Source: Streptomyces flavofungini (lineage in GTDB: Bacteria > Actinomycetota > Actinomycetes > Streptomycetales > Streptomycetaceae). From it: a DNA stretch of 64,000 nt. Location of the stretch: the NCBI RefSeq assembly GCF_030388665.1, contig NZ_CP128846.1:744001-808000 (forward strand), given 5' to 3'. The notes below the pieces were generated by a model. That model made no database searches, was not told the DNA's origin, and saw nothing but the letters and a program-made list of their open reading frames with translations. Below, one piece after another: positions 42,380 through 51,467 of the stretch. A program made the translations under genes and the position numbers. How positions within the stretch are numbered: position 1 is the stretch's first letter; every line of letters begins with the position of its first letter.

Positions 42380-43818
42380 CGAACTCGCGCTCGGTCCCCC
42401 CTGCCCCCCGGGCACTGCCGCTCGTCGGCCATCTGATTCCGCTGGCACGGAAACCGCTGGAGTTCCTCGACTCCCTCCCCGCCCACGGGGAACTCGTCCG
42501 CATCCAGCTGGGCCCCTTCCCCCTGGTGGTGATCTGTGATCCAGAACTGACCCGGCAGGCCCTGATCGACGACCGCCTCTTCGACAAGGGCGGCCCGATC
42601 TTCGACCGGGTGCGGGAAGTCGTGGGCGATCACGGTCTGGCCAGTTGCCCGTACGGTACGCACCGGCGGCTGCGCAGGCTCGCCCAACCCGCCTTCCACC
42701 CGGCGCGGTTGCCCGGCTACGCGAAGACCATGAGCGCCTGTGTCGAGGAGGCGACGGCTTCCTGGCGTGCCGGGCACGTCCTGGACGTGCCCACCGAGAT
42801 GATGACCATCACGTCCAAGATCACGGTCGCCACGCTGTTCTCCAGTGCGCTGCCTGAAGGCGAACTCGGCCCGGTCCTCAACGACGTGAAGACCTTCTTC
42901 GACGGCTTCTACCGGCGCATGCTCATGGTCCCCCCACTGGACCGGCTCCCCACCCCGGGCAACCGCTCCCATCTGCGCGCACGCACCCGCCTGCGCTCCA
43001 CCTTCGACCAGATCATCGCCCGGCGCCGCACCGAGCACGTCGACCACGACGACCTGCTCTCGGCCCTGCTCCTGGCCCGTGACCCCGAGGACAACCGGCA
43101 CGGCATGACCGACACGGAGATCAGCGACACGATCGTCACCTTCTTCCTCGCCGGTACGGAGACCACGGCCGCCCTCCTCGCCTGGGCGCTGGACCTGCTG
43201 GCCCGGCACCCCCGGATCGAGCAGCGGCTGCACGCCGAGGTCGATGCCGTCCTGGACGGAGCCACTGCCACCCACGCCGACCTGCCACGCCTGGAACTGA
43301 CGCATCGCGTCCTCACCGAGACCCTCCGCCTCCGCCCACCGGGCTGGATCTTCACCCGCACCGTCACCGCCGACACCCGCCTTGGCGGGTACCTGCTGCC
43401 CGCCGGGAGCTGCGTCGTCTACAGCCCCTACCTCATCCACCACCGGCCGGACCTCTACGACAGCCCCGGGACGTTCGACCCCGACCGCTGGGATCCACAG
43501 CGTCCCCAGCCACCCCGCCACGCCCTCCTGCCCTTCGCGGCCGGAGCCCGCAAGTGCATCGGCGACACCTTCGGCATGACGGAGTCCGTCCTCGCCCTCG
43601 CGACCATCGCCGCCCGGTGGCGCCTGGAGCACGTCCCCGGTCAACAGGTCCGCCCCGCCCTGGGGTTGGCGTTGCGGCCCCGCAAGCTGCGCATGCGCGC
43701 AACGCCTCGCACCGCGGCTCAATGCGGCCGGGCGCCCTTCACTTCCCGTCGAACCGCGCCGCCCGCCCCGTCCCCTTCGCCGCGAACCCCTCCCGCACGT
43801 CCTCCGACGTCAAGGTGA
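42376..43818 (+). CDS. Cytochrome P450 of terpene cluster
   Basis: A 480-residue P450. I-helix AGTETTA, ExxR in LTETLRLRPPGW, and the heme loop FAAGARKCIG with Cys394 as thiolate ligand. It is soluble (no membrane anchor) and needs ferredoxin partners encoded elsewhere. It probably oxidises the terpene made by the preceding genes. The domain should end around LRPRKLRMRAT; the last 38 or so residues (Pro/Thr/Arg-rich) run 80 bp into the convergent enoyl-CoA hydratase gene, as if the normal stop had been lost. The GTG start overlaps the terpene synthase stop by 4 nt. Confidence 0.9.
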   Translation: MTNSRSVPPAPRALPLVGHLIPLARKPLEFLDSLPAHGELVRIQLGPFPLVVICDPELTRQALIDDRLFDKGGPIFDRVREVVGDHGLASCPYGTHRRLRRLAQPAFHPARLPGYAKTMSACVEEATASWRAGHVLDVPTEMMTITSKITVATLFSSALPEGELGPVLNDVKTFFDGFYRRMLMVPPLDRLPTPGNRSHLRARTRLRSTFDQIIARRRTEHVDHDDLLSALLLARDPEDNRHGMTDTEISDTIVTFFLAGTETTAALLAWALDLLARHPRIEQRLHAEVDAVLDGATATHADLPRLELTHRVLTETLRLRPPGWIFTRTVTADTRLGGYLLPAGSCVVYSPYLIHHRPDLYDSPGTFDPDRWDPQRPQPPRHALLPFAAGARKCIGDTFGMTESVLALATIAARWRLEHVPGQQVRPALGLALRPRKLRMRATPRTAAQCGRAPFTSRRTAPPAPSPSPRTPPARPPTSR

Positions 43819-44575
43819 CCGCCGCGTTCATCGCCACGCGGTCGAGCGCCCGGCCGAGGCCCGCGTCCGCGAAGGCGTCGATGTCCCGTTTGACGCCGCG
43901 CACGGCGAGGGGCGCGTTCGCGGCGATCTCGGCAGCCGTCTCCCGTGCGGTCGGCTCCAGTTCGGCGCGGGGCACGACGAGTTGCGCGAGGTGGAGGCGG
44001 GCCGCGGTGGCGGCGTCGATGCGGCGGCCGGTGAGGGCGAGGTACTTGGCCCAGCCCGCGCCCGCCTCCCGTGCGACGCGCAGGTCCCCGCCCGCGTCGA
44101 CGGTGACGCCGAGCTGGGCCTCGGGGAGCGCGAACACCGCGTCGTCAGCGGCGATCCTGACGTCGGCCATGAGGGCCAGTTCGAAGCCGAAGCCGAGGCA
44201 GTAGCCCTGCACGGCGGCGACGACGGGCTGCGGCAGGCCCGCGAAGGCCCGGAAGCGCTCGTGCGCCCAGCGGATGCCCTCGTAGTAGTTGCCGGTGCGC
44301 TCCGCGGCCGAGCGGCCGGTGACGGCGCCGCCCGGCGCGGTGACGTCGATGCCCGCGCAGAACGCCCGGCCCTCGGCCCGCAGCAGGACGACGCGGATCG
44401 AGTCGTCGAAGCGGATGCGGTCGGCGTACAGGCCGAGTTGGCGGGTGGACTCCCAGCTCCAGGCGTTCAGCTTGGCGGGGCGGCAGAGGGTGAGGACGCC
44501 GATGCCGTCCTCGACGTCGAGACGCAGCCGCCGCTGCGCGCCCTCGGGGATGTCCGTGCTGACGGTGTCGATCAC
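43739..44575 (-). CDS. Enoyl-CoA hydratase/isomerase family protein
   Basis: A 278-residue crotonase-fold enzyme. Oxyanion-hole segments are LLRAEGRAFCAGIDVTAPGG and the VAAVQGYCLGFGFELALMADV block. In many hydratases the second region has catalytic glutamates; here ADDAVFALPEAQLGVTVD supplies the usual second one. Cytoplasmic; acts on a 2-enoyl-CoA. A long palindrome lies in its promoter region. It converges with the P450 gene. Confidence 0.87.
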   Translation of the reverse strand: MIDTVSTDIPEGAQRRLRLDVEDGIGVLTLCRPAKLNAWSWESTRQLGLYADRIRFDDSIRVVLLRAEGRAFCAGIDVTAPGGAVTGRSAAERTGNYYEGIRWAHERFRAFAGLPQPVVAAVQGYCLGFGFELALMADVRIAADDAVFALPEAQLGVTVDAGGDLRVAREAGAGWAKYLALTGRRIDAATAARLHLAQLVVPRAELEPTARETAAEIAANAPLAVRGVKRDIDAFADAGLGRALDRVAMNAAVTLTSEDVREGFAAKGTGRAARFDGK

Positions 44576-44595
44576 CGGCCCGACCCTCTTCCCGC

Positions 44596-44626
44596 GCTGA
44601 CGGTACGTACCTGACGTACCGTCAGC
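44596..44626. promoter_or_regulatory. 13-bp perfect inverted repeat upstream of enoyl-CoA hydratase
   Basis: GCTGACGGTACGT (44596-44608) pairs with ACGTACCGTCAGC (44614-44626) around ACCTG. It lies 21 bp upstream of the enoyl-CoA hydratase start and just after the PIG-L stop. The internal TGACGGTACGT symmetry looks like a TetR-type operator; as RNA it could also be a terminator for PIG-L. Confidence 0.6.
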
Positions 44627-44640
44627 TTACGGGCGGCGGC

Positions 44641-45399
44641 TCAGCGGCTGAAGACCTCGAACGCCACGGCGGGCTTCCCGCCGAAGCGCGGCGCGAGTTG
44701 CTCGGCGTAACCGCTGAGGAAGGTGCGGCAGTACTTCTCGGGGTCCTCGTCGGTGAGGGCCTCGATGTACGCGCGGTGCTCGAGCAGGGACTGGACGGCC
44801 CGGTCGAGGCCGGGCGTCGCGTCCACCGCGTGGGTCGGCGCGTCGGTGCCCGCGACGGCGACCCAGCGCACGCCGTCCCACGGTTCGAGGCCCTGCTCGG
44901 CCAGCTCGGGGAAGATCCAGCGGTTGCCCGCGTCGGACGCGGCGTCCAGGGTGGCACGGCCGACGGCGACGTGGTCGGGGGTGTTCCAGGCGACACCGCC
45001 CCAGGTGTCGCGGTGGTTGAGGGTGATGACCAGCTCGGGCTTGTGCTTGCGGATGGCGGCGGCGATGTCGCGGCGCAGCGCCGTGCCGTACTCGATCACC
45101 CCGTCCTTGTGGTCGAGGAACTCCACGGTGTCCACGCCGACGACGGCGGCGCTCGCCCGCTGCTCCCGCTCCCGCAACGGCGCGGCCTCGGCGGGCGCGA
45201 GGGTGTCGATGCCCGCCTCGCCGCGCGTCGCGAGCACGTACACCACCTCGCGCCCGGCGTCGGTCCACGCGGCGATCGCGCCGGCGCAGCCGTACTCCAG
45301 GTCGTCCGGGTGGGCGACGATGGCGAGGGCCCGCTGCCAGTCCTCGGGCATGGGGGCGAGCTGCGTGGGCCCGGCGGCACCGTTCTGCTGGTCGGTCAT
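44641..45399 (-). CDS. PIG-L family deacetylase
   Basis: A 252-residue zinc-dependent deacetylase of the LmbE/MshB type. The metal motif AHPDD is in ALAIVAHPDDLEYGCAGA, and a second metal histidine is in the NTPDHVAVG segment. It removes N-acetyl groups from small substrates such as GlcNAc-inositol, mycothiol conjugates or antibiotic precursors. There is no biosynthetic context here to choose among them. Cytoplasmic, no signal peptide. Confidence 0.88.
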   Translation of the reverse strand: MTDQQNGAAGPTQLAPMPEDWQRALAIVAHPDDLEYGCAGAIAAWTDAGREVVYVLATRGEAGIDTLAPAEAAPLREREQRASAAVVGVDTVEFLDHKDGVIEYGTALRRDIAAAIRKHKPELVITLNHRDTWGGVAWNTPDHVAVGRATLDAASDAGNRWIFPELAEQGLEPWDGVRWVAVAGTDAPTHAVDATPGLDRAVQSLLEHRAYIEALTDEDPEKYCRTFLSGYAEQLAPRFGGKPAVAFEVFSR

Positions 45400-45514
45400 G
45401 GCCGCAGCTTAACCGTGCGCACCGAGCGCCACGAGGTCACATCTCCAGGTCAGCGTGCGCCGCTCCCCGCTTTCCGAGTGCGCCGCCCCGCGCGGCCAAG
45501 GGCGTTGCCCCGGC

Positions 45515-46816
45515 TCAGAGTTCGCCGCGCACCAGGCCGATGAGCCGGTCGAGGACCTTCGGCCCGCTGACCCGCAGGCCGTCGTGCTCGTACTCGTCCG
45601 TGACCCAGGTGCGCAGCCCCCGGATCGTGCGGGCGGTGTCCAGGGAGTGCTCGGTGTCGACGAACATGTCGTCGTGGTAGACGGCCGCGGCCACCGGGAC
45701 CTCGTTCGCGGCGAGGCGCGAACGGTCGTACAGCGCGGGCCAGTCGACGCGCTCGGCGAGGAGGTCGGCGGTCTCGCGCAGCGGGCGCAGGGCGGGGTCG
45801 GAGTCGAACATCCAGCGCTGCACGGCCTCGCCGGTGAACAGCGGCGGGGCGCCGTCCGCGAGGCTCTTGCCCGCGTCGAAGCGCGGGAACTCGGCCCGCA
45901 CCCGCTCCGCGGACCAGGCGGTGGGGCGCCCGCCCTGGGCGTAACAGGCCTCGTGCAGCAGGGCGTACAGCGGCGCGGCGGCGTACGACAGGATGCCCTG
46001 GACGGCTTCCTGGAAGGCGTCCGACAGGGCGTGGCCCGCCGGGGTCCGCACGAAGGCGTCCTCCAGGAGGTAGTGCAGGCGGTGGGTGCCGTCGCCGGTG
46101 CCGAGCAGGATGCCGAGGGACTGGAAGGCCTCGGTGGTGAACCGGTATCCGCCGGGCAGGACGGGCTCGTGCTCGGCCACGTACTCGGCGACGCGGCGGG
46201 CCCGCTCGGCGTCCTCGGGGTAACGCGCGTAGTGGGCGAGGGACTTGCGCTCCATGCGCGGGTACGCGGCGCGGTACACGTCGTCGGCGTGGCCGTCGAG
46301 GGTCGGCAGGCCGCCGGTGATCAGGGCCGCCGCGAGCCCTTCGGGGGCGGTCGACAGGTAGTGCGTGGCGCAGAAGCCGCCGAAGCTCTGGCCGAGGACG
46401 GTCCAGGGCGCGCCGCCGGTGACCTCGGCCCTGATCGCCTCGCAGTCGCGCACGATCGCGTCGGCGCGGAAGCGCGCGAGGTAGTCGGCCTGTTCGCGCG
46501 GTCCGCCGCGCAGCGGCAGCGTCTGCCGGTTGGCGGGGGTGGAGCTGCCGGTTCCGCGCTGGTCGAGCAGCAGCACGCGGTAGTCGCGCAGGGCACGCCC
46601 GAGCCACGCCTGCTTGCCGCTGAACCGGTTGGCGCCGAAGCCGGGACCGCCCTGGAGATACACCAGCCACGGCAGCTCCGCGCCCTCGCGCCCCGCCGCG
46701 ACACACTCCCGGGCGAACACCTCGATCCGCTCGCCCCCGGGCACGTCATGATCCAACGGCACACTGAACCGCCGATCGGTGAGCACGACTCCGGGCTGAC
46801 GGTAGCTGACGCTCAA
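45515..46816 (-). CDS. Alpha/beta hydrolase, proline iminopeptidase-like
   Basis: A 433-residue serine hydrolase. LVYLQGGPGFGANRF is the HGGPG-like oxyanion motif, LLLDQRGTGSS is the family DQRGxGxS strand turn, and LGQSFGGFCATHYL carries the nucleophile serine. It probably removes N-terminal proline from small peptides or hydrolyses related amides. The start is a TTG at 46816: it is preceded by GGAGGA at 7 nt, and no ATG or GTG fits. It is divergent from the lut operon. Confidence 0.85.
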   Translation of the reverse strand: MSVSYRQPGVVLTDRRFSVPLDHDVPGGERIEVFARECVAAGREGAELPWLVYLQGGPGFGANRFSGKQAWLGRALRDYRVLLLDQRGTGSSTPANRQTLPLRGGPREQADYLARFRADAIVRDCEAIRAEVTGGAPWTVLGQSFGGFCATHYLSTAPEGLAAALITGGLPTLDGHADDVYRAAYPRMERKSLAHYARYPEDAERARRVAEYVAEHEPVLPGGYRFTTEAFQSLGILLGTGDGTHRLHYLLEDAFVRTPAGHALSDAFQEAVQGILSYAAAPLYALLHEACYAQGGRPTAWSAERVRAEFPRFDAGKSLADGAPPLFTGEAVQRWMFDSDPALRPLRETADLLAERVDWPALYDRSRLAANEVPVAAAVYHDDMFVDTEHSLDTARTIRGLRTWVTDEYEHDGLRVSGPKVLDRLIGLVRGEL

Positions 46817-46935
46817 CGCAACTCCTCCATATGTTCGGGGCAACCGTTCCAGCCCGTCCGGCGATTGCGGACGAGCCCTTGAGGCGATCACTCCAGCCCG
46901 TCCCACGCGGAGGGTCAAGCGGAGGACCGAAGCCG

Positions 46936-46962
46936 GGGGCGCCCCTCTCCCCAAGGCGCCCC
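46936..46962. promoter_or_regulatory. Short inverted repeat in divergent hydrolase/lutA region
   Basis: GGGGCGCC (46936-46943) and GGCGCCCC (46955-46962) around 11 bp, 32 bp upstream of lutA. Candidate operator or leader hairpin; weak on its own in such GC-rich DNA. Confidence 0.3.
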
Positions 46963-46993
46963 GGCCAGATTACGCTGCGAGGGAAAAGCCCCG

Positions 46994-47773
46994 ATGACCG
47001 GCAAGGAGGATCCACCGTTGCGCGTCGCCCTCTTCCTGACGTGTGTCAATGACACGCTGTATCCCGACACAGGCCGCGCCGTGGTGAAACTCCTGACCAG
47101 GCTGGGTGTGGACGTGGACTTCCCGGCGGCACAGACTTGTTGCGGACAGGCCCACTACAACACCGGATACCGACACCAGGCCGAGCCCCTCGCCCGGCAT
47201 TTCTCCGATGTCTTCGGCGAGTACGACGCCATCGTGACGCCCTCCGGGTCGTGCGGGTCGATGGTGCGGGAGCTGTATCCGCGCATGGGCGAGCGGGCCC
47301 GCGCCGAGGGCAGGGGCGACGGGCTCGCCCGGGCCCTGGCGCCCGTCGTGCCGAAGACGTACGAGCTGACGGAGTTCCTGGTGGACGTGCTCGGCGTGAC
47401 CGACGTGGGCGCGTACTACCCGCACACGGTGACGTACCACCCGACCTGCCACGGCCTGCGCTCCCTCGGCCTCGGCGACCGGCCGGCGCGGCTGCTCGCG
47501 GCCGTCGGGGGGCTCGACCTCGTGGAGCTGCCGGGGGCGCGGGAGTGCTGCGGCTTCGGCGGGACGTTCGCGGTGAAGAACTCCGACGTGTCGGCGGCGA
47601 TGGGCACCGACAAGGTGCGCGCCGCCGAGTCGACGGGCGCGGAGGTGCTGTGCGCTGCGGACAACTCCTGTCTGATGCACATCGGCGGCACGATGGCGCG
47701 CCTGCGCACGGCGATGCGGCCGGTGCACCTCGCGGAGATCCTGGCGAGCACGGAGAAGGAGCCCTGGTCATGA
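46994..47773 (+). CDS. lutA: L-lactate utilisation protein LutA
   Basis: A 259-residue iron-sulfur-associated subunit with two CCG domains. The first is LFLTCVNDTLYPD...TCCGQAHYN, the second is TYHPTCHGLRSLG...ECCGFGGTF, the CX(n)CCG repeats typical of LutA/YkgE. With LutB and LutC it forms the flavin-independent L-lactate dehydrogenase complex that feeds electrons to the respiratory chain. First gene of a three-gene operon with 4-nt overlaps. Confidence 0.92.
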   Translation: MTGKEDPPLRVALFLTCVNDTLYPDTGRAVVKLLTRLGVDVDFPAAQTCCGQAHYNTGYRHQAEPLARHFSDVFGEYDAIVTPSGSCGSMVRELYPRMGERARAEGRGDGLARALAPVVPKTYELTEFLVDVLGVTDVGAYYPHTVTYHPTCHGLRSLGLGDRPARLLAAVGGLDLVELPGARECCGFGGTFAVKNSDVSAAMGTDKVRAAESTGAEVLCAADNSCLMHIGGTMARLRTAMRPVHLAEILASTEKEPWS

Positions 47774-49290
47774 GCGGCACGTATCTCGGGATGCCGGCCT
47801 TCCCCGCGGCGGCGCGCGACGCCGTGCGCGATGCGACCCTGCGCGCCAATCTGCGCCACGCCACCCACACCATCCGCGACAAGCGCGCGAAGGCCGTCGC
47901 GGAACTCGACGACTGGGCGCGGCTGCGCGAAGCCGGACGGCAGATCAAGGACCACACGCTGCGTCACCTCGGCGACCATCTGCTGCGCCTGGAGGAGACG
48001 GTGACGGCGGCGGGCGGCACCGTGCACTGGGCCACCGACGCCGACGAGGCCAACCGGATCGTCACCGGCCTGGTCCGGGCCACCGGCGAGCGCGAGGTGG
48101 TCAAGGTCAAGTCGATGGCCACGCAGGAGATCGGCCTCAACGAAGCCCTGGAGGCCGCGGGCATCCGCGCGTACGAGACCGATCTCGCCGAGCTCATCGT
48201 GCAGCTCGGCCAGGACCGCCCTTCGCACATCCTCGTCCCCGCCATCCACCGCAACCGGGGCGAGATCCGCGACATCTTCGCGCGCGAGATGGAGCGGTGG
48301 GGCCGCCCCGCCCCGGACGGCCTGACGGACTCGCCCGCCGAGCTCGCCGAGGCCGCCCGGCTGCATCTGCGGGAGAAGTTTCTGCGCGCCAAGGTCGGCG
48401 TCTCGGGGGCGAACTTCATGGTCGCCGAGACCGGCACCATGGTGGTCGTGGAGTCGGAGGGCAACGGGCGGATGTGCCTGACACTGCCCGAGACGCTGAT
48501 CTCCGTGGTCGGCATCGAGAAGGTCGTGCCGACGTGGCGGGACCTGGAGGTGTTCCTGCAGACCCTGCCGCGCTCCTCGACGGCCGAGCGCATGAACCCG
48601 TACACGTCGATGTGGACCGGCACCACGGACGGCGACGGGCCCGCCGCCTTCCACCTCGTGCTCCTCGACAACGGCCGCACCGACACCCTCGCCGACGAGG
48701 TCGGCCGCCAGGCCCTGCGCTGCATCCGCTGCTCGGCCTGCCTGAACGTCTGCCCCGTCTACGAACGGGCCGGAGGGCACGCCTACGGCTCCGTCTACCC
48801 GGGCCCCATCGGCGCCATCCTCAGCCCTCAACTGCGCGGCACCGCCAGCGAGATCGACGCCTCGCTCCCCTACGCCTCCAGCCTCTGCGGCGCCTGCTAC
48901 GAGGTGTGCCCGGTCGCCATCGACATCCCCGAAGTCCTGGTGCACCTGCGCGAACGCGTCGTCCAGGGCGGCGAGTTCACCCGCCACGGCGCGAAGACGA
49001 CCCTCAGGCCCGCCCGCGGCCACGCGGCCGAGCGGGCGGCGATGCGCGCGGCGGGCCTGGTGTTCGCCAGGCCCGGACTGCTGCGCGCCGGGCAGCGGCT
49101 CGCGGCCCGTACCCGCCGGATCCATCCGCGTACGCTGCCGGGGCCCGGCCGGGCGTGGAGCGCGACGCGGGACCTGCCCACGGTGCCCGAGGAGTCGTTC
49201 CGCGACTGGTGGCGGCGCACCCGGGGGCGTGGCGCGGAAGCCACGGGGGCCGCCGGGGCACGTACCGAGGACGGGGAGGCAGGGGCATGA
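47770..49290 (+). CDS. lutB: L-lactate utilisation iron-sulfur protein LutB
   Basis: A 506-residue protein of the LutB/YkgF type. The N-terminal LUD domain includes VKVKSMATQEIGLNEALEAA and AETGTMVVVESEGNGRM. Two 4Fe-4S motifs follow: CIRCSACLNVCPVY and CGACYEVCPVAIDIP. It transfers electrons from lactate oxidation. The C-terminal tail of about 60 residues is Arg/Ala-rich and longer than in Bacillus LutB. ATG at 47770 overlaps the lutA stop by 4 nt. Confidence 0.92.
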   Translation: MSGTYLGMPAFPAAARDAVRDATLRANLRHATHTIRDKRAKAVAELDDWARLREAGRQIKDHTLRHLGDHLLRLEETVTAAGGTVHWATDADEANRIVTGLVRATGEREVVKVKSMATQEIGLNEALEAAGIRAYETDLAELIVQLGQDRPSHILVPAIHRNRGEIRDIFAREMERWGRPAPDGLTDSPAELAEAARLHLREKFLRAKVGVSGANFMVAETGTMVVVESEGNGRMCLTLPETLISVVGIEKVVPTWRDLEVFLQTLPRSSTAERMNPYTSMWTGTTDGDGPAAFHLVLLDNGRTDTLADEVGRQALRCIRCSACLNVCPVYERAGGHAYGSVYPGPIGAILSPQLRGTASEIDASLPYASSLCGACYEVCPVAIDIPEVLVHLRERVVQGGEFTRHGAKTTLRPARGHAAERAAMRAAGLVFARPGLLRAGQRLAARTRRIHPRTLPGPGRAWSATRDLPTVPEESFRDWWRRTRGRGAEATGAAGARTEDGEAGA

Positions 49291-49943
49291 GTTCCAGGGA
49301 CATCGTCCTGGGGCGGATCCGCCGGGCGCTCGGGCCGGTCCCCGACGAGCCGTACGAGACGGCCGTCGACCGGGACTACGCGCGCGAGCACGGCGCGCGC
49401 ACCACCGAGCAGACCGTCGACCTCCTCGCCGAGAACCTCGCCGACTACCGGGCACTCGTGCACCGCACGGACCGGGACGAGCTCCCGGACCTCCTCATGC
49501 AGCTCCTCGCCCTGCGCGGCGCCCAGAGCGTCCTCGTGCCGCCCGCGCTGCCGCCGGGGTGGCTGGCCGCCGCCGATCCGGTCCGTATCCACGACCGGGC
49601 CGCGTGCACCACCGCCGAGCTGGACCGGGCCGACAGCGTGGTCACCGGCTGCGCGGTCGCGATCGCCGAGACCGGCACCCTCGTCCTCGACGGCTCCCCC
49701 GACCAGGGGCGCCGCCGCATCACCCTGATCCCCGACCACCACATCTGCGTCGTCCGCGTACCCGATCAGGTCGTCTCCTCCGTGCCGCAGGCCCTTCGGC
49801 GGCTGGACCCCGGGCGGCCCCTCACCTGGATCTCCGGGCCGTCCGCGACGAGCGACATCGAACTCGACCGCGTCGAGGGCGTGCACGGGCCGCGCACCTT
49901 GGAAGTGGTCCTGCTGACCGGGAGCCCCGAGGCGTGCGCCTGA
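49287..49943 (+). CDS. lutC: L-lactate utilisation protein LutC
   Basis: A 218-residue LUD-domain protein. The C-terminal core CAVAIAETGTLVLDGSPDQG, LIPDHHICVVRVPDQVV and the GPSATSDIELDRVEGVHGPR block are diagnostic of LutC/YkgG. It completes the LutABC lactate-oxidising complex. ATG overlaps the lutB stop by 4 nt. Confidence 0.92.
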   Translation: MSSRDIVLGRIRRALGPVPDEPYETAVDRDYAREHGARTTEQTVDLLAENLADYRALVHRTDRDELPDLLMQLLALRGAQSVLVPPALPPGWLAAADPVRIHDRAACTTAELDRADSVVTGCAVAIAETGTLVLDGSPDQGRRRITLIPDHHICVVRVPDQVVSSVPQALRRLDPGRPLTWISGPSATSDIELDRVEGVHGPRTLEVVLLTGSPEACA

Positions 49944-49993
49944 GCGGTCGCCGAGCGTGTGCGGGCAGGAACACGCACGGTTAGCGTGAGGGA

Positions 49994-51157
49994 ATGATCC
50001 GGTTCGAGCAGGTGACCAAGCGTTACCCGGACGGCACGACCGCCGTGGACGACCTCTCCTTCGAGGTCGCCGAGGGGGAGCTGGTCACGCTCGTGGGCCC
50101 TTCCGGCTGCGGCAAGACCACCACGATGATGATGGTGAACCGGCTGATCGAGCCGACCTCCGGCCGCATCTACGTCAACGGCGAGGACATCGCCGCCGTC
50201 GACCCCGTCCGCCTGCGGCGCCGCATCGGGTACGTCATCCAGCAGGTCGGCCTCTTCCCGCACCGCACCGTCCTCGACAACACCGCCACCGTGCCCGCCC
50301 TCGTGGGCTGGAAGCGGGCCAGGGCGCGGGCGCGCGCCGCCGAACTCCTCGACCTGGTCGGGCTCGACCCGAAGACGTACGGGCCGCGCTACCCCGAGCA
50401 GCTCTCCGGCGGGCAGCGCCAGCGCGTCGGCGTGGCCCGCGCGCTCGCCGCCGACCCGCCGGTGCTCCTGATGGACGAGCCGTTCGGCGCCGTCGACCCG
50501 GTGGTGCGCGAGCGGCTGCAGAACGAGTTCCTGAACCTCCAGCGGACCGTGCGCAAGACCGTCCTGATGGTCACGCACGACATCGAGGAGGCCGTCCGGC
50601 TCGGGGACCGGGTCGCCGTGTACGGGCAGGGGCGCATCGAGCAGTTCGACACGCCGGGAGCCGTGCTCGGCACGCCCGCGACGCCGTACGTGGCCCGGTT
50701 CGTCGGCGCCGACCGCGGGCTCAAGCGGCTCTCGGTCACCGAGATCGAGGTCGACGACCTGGAACAGCCGCCCGTCGCCCGCCTCGACGAGTCCGCCGCG
50801 CAGGCCGCGGCCCGGCTGCGCGGGGACGACGCCCGCTGGGCGATGGTCCTCGACGAGGACGGCGACCTGCACGGCTGGGTCGGCGTCGACGAGGTCGCCC
50901 TCGCCGGGGACGAGGCCACCGTCGGCGACCTGGCCCACCGCATGAACGCCTGGGTGCCCGTCGGCGCGCCCCTGAAGCAGGCGTTCGGCGTGATGCTCCA
51001 GCACGACGCGGGCTGGGTCGCCGTCGTGGACGGCGCCCGCTTCGTCGGCGTCCTCACCCCGGCGAAGCTGCACGAGGCACTGCGGCGCTCGGTGGACGCG
51101 GATGCCCACGGTGTGGGGCGGGGGGACGTGGACTTCGACTCGGTCGCCGACGCGTAG
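49994..51157 (+). CDS. Osmoprotectant ABC transporter ATPase (OpuCA/ProV-like)
   Basis: A 387-residue ATPase for glycine betaine, choline or related compounds. Walker A GPSGCGKTTT, FPHRTVLDN after the Q-loop, signature LSGGQRQR, Walker B LLMDEPFGAVDP and H-loop THDI. The C-terminal 110 residues form a pair of CBS-like regions (WAMVLDEDGDLHGWVG, GWVAVVDGARFVGVLTP), which in this family sense ionic strength or cyclic-di-AMP. Its permease and binding-protein genes are on the opposite strand and converge on it. Confidence 0.9.
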   Translation: MIRFEQVTKRYPDGTTAVDDLSFEVAEGELVTLVGPSGCGKTTTMMMVNRLIEPTSGRIYVNGEDIAAVDPVRLRRRIGYVIQQVGLFPHRTVLDNTATVPALVGWKRARARARAAELLDLVGLDPKTYGPRYPEQLSGGQRQRVGVARALAADPPVLLMDEPFGAVDPVVRERLQNEFLNLQRTVRKTVLMVTHDIEEAVRLGDRVAVYGQGRIEQFDTPGAVLGTPATPYVARFVGADRGLKRLSVTEIEVDDLEQPPVARLDESAAQAAARLRGDDARWAMVLDEDGDLHGWVGVDEVALAGDEATVGDLAHRMNAWVPVGAPLKQAFGVMLQHDAGWVAVVDGARFVGVLTPAKLHEALRRSVDADAHGVGRGDVDFDSVADA

Positions 51158-51467
51158 CGCTTTGTCGACGCGGGGTGGGCGGGTTCCCCTGCGGGGCCCT
51201 TGGCTGCGCCATGGCTGGGGCCGCCTGTTGGCTGTGCTCGGGTCTGTTGGCTGTGTTCGGGTTCTGGCTGCGCCAGGGCCAAGGGGAGTTCGGCACCGCT
51301 GGGATGGGGGGGCGGGGGTTCGCCGTTGCGGCGGGGAAGAGCGCCCCGTCCCGGGGAGGGGGGCCGGAGGGGACGGAGGGGTCGGGCCGGAGGAGGCGAA
51401 GGGACCGGGTCGAAGGGGCAGGAGGGATCGGGGCGGAGGGGCGAAGGGGCCAGGCGGGGCGACGCGG
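51158..51467. other. G-rich convergent intergenic region
   Basis: This 310-bp space lies between converging transporter genes. From about 51300 the plus strand holds many runs of four to seven G, such as GGGATGGGGGGGCGGGGG. No gene is supported on either strand. The runs could form quadruplex or pause structures and so stop transcription from one side. Confidence 0.55.
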
